Of a DNA stretch of 59,660 nucleotides, positions 59,502 to 59,660 are shown in pieces (within the stretch, counting starts at the first letter, position 1; each line of letters begins with the position of its first letter). The notes under the pieces were generated by a model, which saw only the letters and a list, made by a program, of their open reading frames with translations, was not told the DNA's origin and ran no database searches. Source of the stretch: a bacterium (GTDB taxonomy: Bacteria > Vulcanimicrobiota > Vulcanimicrobiia > Vulcanimicrobiales > Vulcanimicrobiaceae); contig JAJYCL010000018.1 of assembly GCA_021778415.1 (NCBI GenBank), forward strand, positions 1 to 59,660. The letters run 5' to 3'. The translations under genes and the position numbers were made by a program.

Positions 59502-59660
59502 TAGGATTTGCATGCAAAACTCGTTCCCGGCGTGAGTTGCCCCTTATATGGCAGAATCGGAATAGAACTCCACCAACCCGTTTGTTCGGAAAATTCGTCG
59601 TTATTCACGTTTTCCGAAAATGCATTGGACGTTGGAAACGCCTGATTCGGGTTTCCGCCG
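59501..59660 (-). CDS. C-terminal fragment of a gene upstream of the TadE-like gene
   Basis: An open frame enters from the right window edge and stops at TAA 59503-59501, giving 52 residues (W-W-S-S-I-P-I-L-P-Y-K-G near its middle, a late Cys). Coupling to the TadE-like start suggests another Tad pilus or secreted protein. Too little remains to name it. Confidence 0.55.
   Translation of the reverse strand, partial: GGNPNQAFPTSNAFSENVNNDEFSEQTGWWSSIPILPYKGQLTPGTSFACKS

Noticed and set aside
1-59660. Mobile element, prophage, CRISPR array or toxin-antitoxin pair
   Set aside because: I found no transposase, integrase, phage structural gene, direct-repeat array or convincing toxin-antitoxin pair; the HTH proteins each lie in metabolic operons.

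Overview
The window is a dense (>90% coding), moderately high-GC bacterial chromosome segment. Genes are packed into long runs that overlap by 1-11 bases, and GTG and TTG starts are common. I see no rRNA or tRNA genes, no insertion sequences, no prophage and no CRISPR array, and no stretch over 300 bases lacks a gene. The host is a diderm: it has a TonB-like protein, lipoproteins and Tat components. It is respiratory and quinone-using, stores polyhydroxyalkanoate and makes haem by the C5 route. The mix (PHA genes, selenocysteine formate dehydrogenase, a cytochrome b6-type b-c fusion, ResB/CcsA) recalls deep-branching phyla such as Candidatus Eremiobacterota (WPS-2). That placement is an impression from gene content and needs a phylogeny.

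Layout. 1-1.5 kb: end of a peptide-type ABC solute-binding protein. 1.5-5.2 kb (minus): PHA cluster (phasin, XRE regulator, PhaC, PhaB) and an acyl-CoA thioesterase. 5.3-9 kb: FMN reductase, LamG secreted protein, then a plus-strand run of atypical SDR, Rieske ferredoxin, HTH protein and a DJ-1/PfpI protein lacking its cysteine. 9-12.7 kb: nicotinate phosphoribosyltransferase, DNA polymerase X, alpha/beta hydrolase. 12.7-19.8 kb (minus): formate module of an OFA formate transporter, selenocysteine FdhA (in-frame UGA plus SECIS hairpin), FdhB, NrfD-type membrane subunit and FdhD. 19.9-24.6 kb: beta-propeller/phosphoesterase, IlvE, Cys-rich lipoprotein and a small companion ORF. 24.7-30 kb (minus): BMP-family (nucleoside-type) ABC transporter with a class-A-like serine hydrolase. 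30-34.4 kb: DUF5069 protein and arginase, secreted and membrane hypotheticals, TonB-like protein, glutaredoxin. 34.4-42.7 kb (minus): tetrapyrrole superoperon of precorrin-2 dehydrogenase/HemC fusion, half-size HemD, HemB, MobA, HemL, HemA, CobA-HemD fusion and DUF92 protein. 42.7-44.4 kb: GT39-type glycosyltransferase. 44.5-51.7 kb (minus): respiratory run of MenG, polyprenyl diphosphate synthase, TatA, TatC, ResB, CcsA, Rieske protein and cytochrome b-c fusion. 51.8-57.4 kb: PLD-like protein, TatD, diguanylate cyclase, MetG, RsmI. 57.4 kb to end: Ig-like membrane protein and two TadE/pilus-type genes, the last cut by the window edge.

How the parts connect. Formate enters through the OFA carrier and is oxidised by a Mo/W-bisMGD selenoenzyme (FdhD and MobA assist cofactor maturation). 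Electrons pass through FdhB and NrfD to menaquinone (polyprenyl synthase and MenG make it), then to the Rieske/cytochrome b-c complex, whose haem comes from the tetrapyrrole operon, whose cytochrome domain is matured by ResB/CcsA, and whose Rieske subunit probably uses Tat.

Most notable: (i) the UGA-split formate dehydrogenase with a SECIS whose loop and spacing match E. coli fdhF; (ii) a 110-residue single-domain HemD beside a full-length HemD; (iii) PAWY instead of PEWY/PDWY in the quinol-oxidation motif of cytochrome b; (iv) several enzyme-family proteins lacking the expected catalytic residues (DJ-1, SDR, serine hydrolase).
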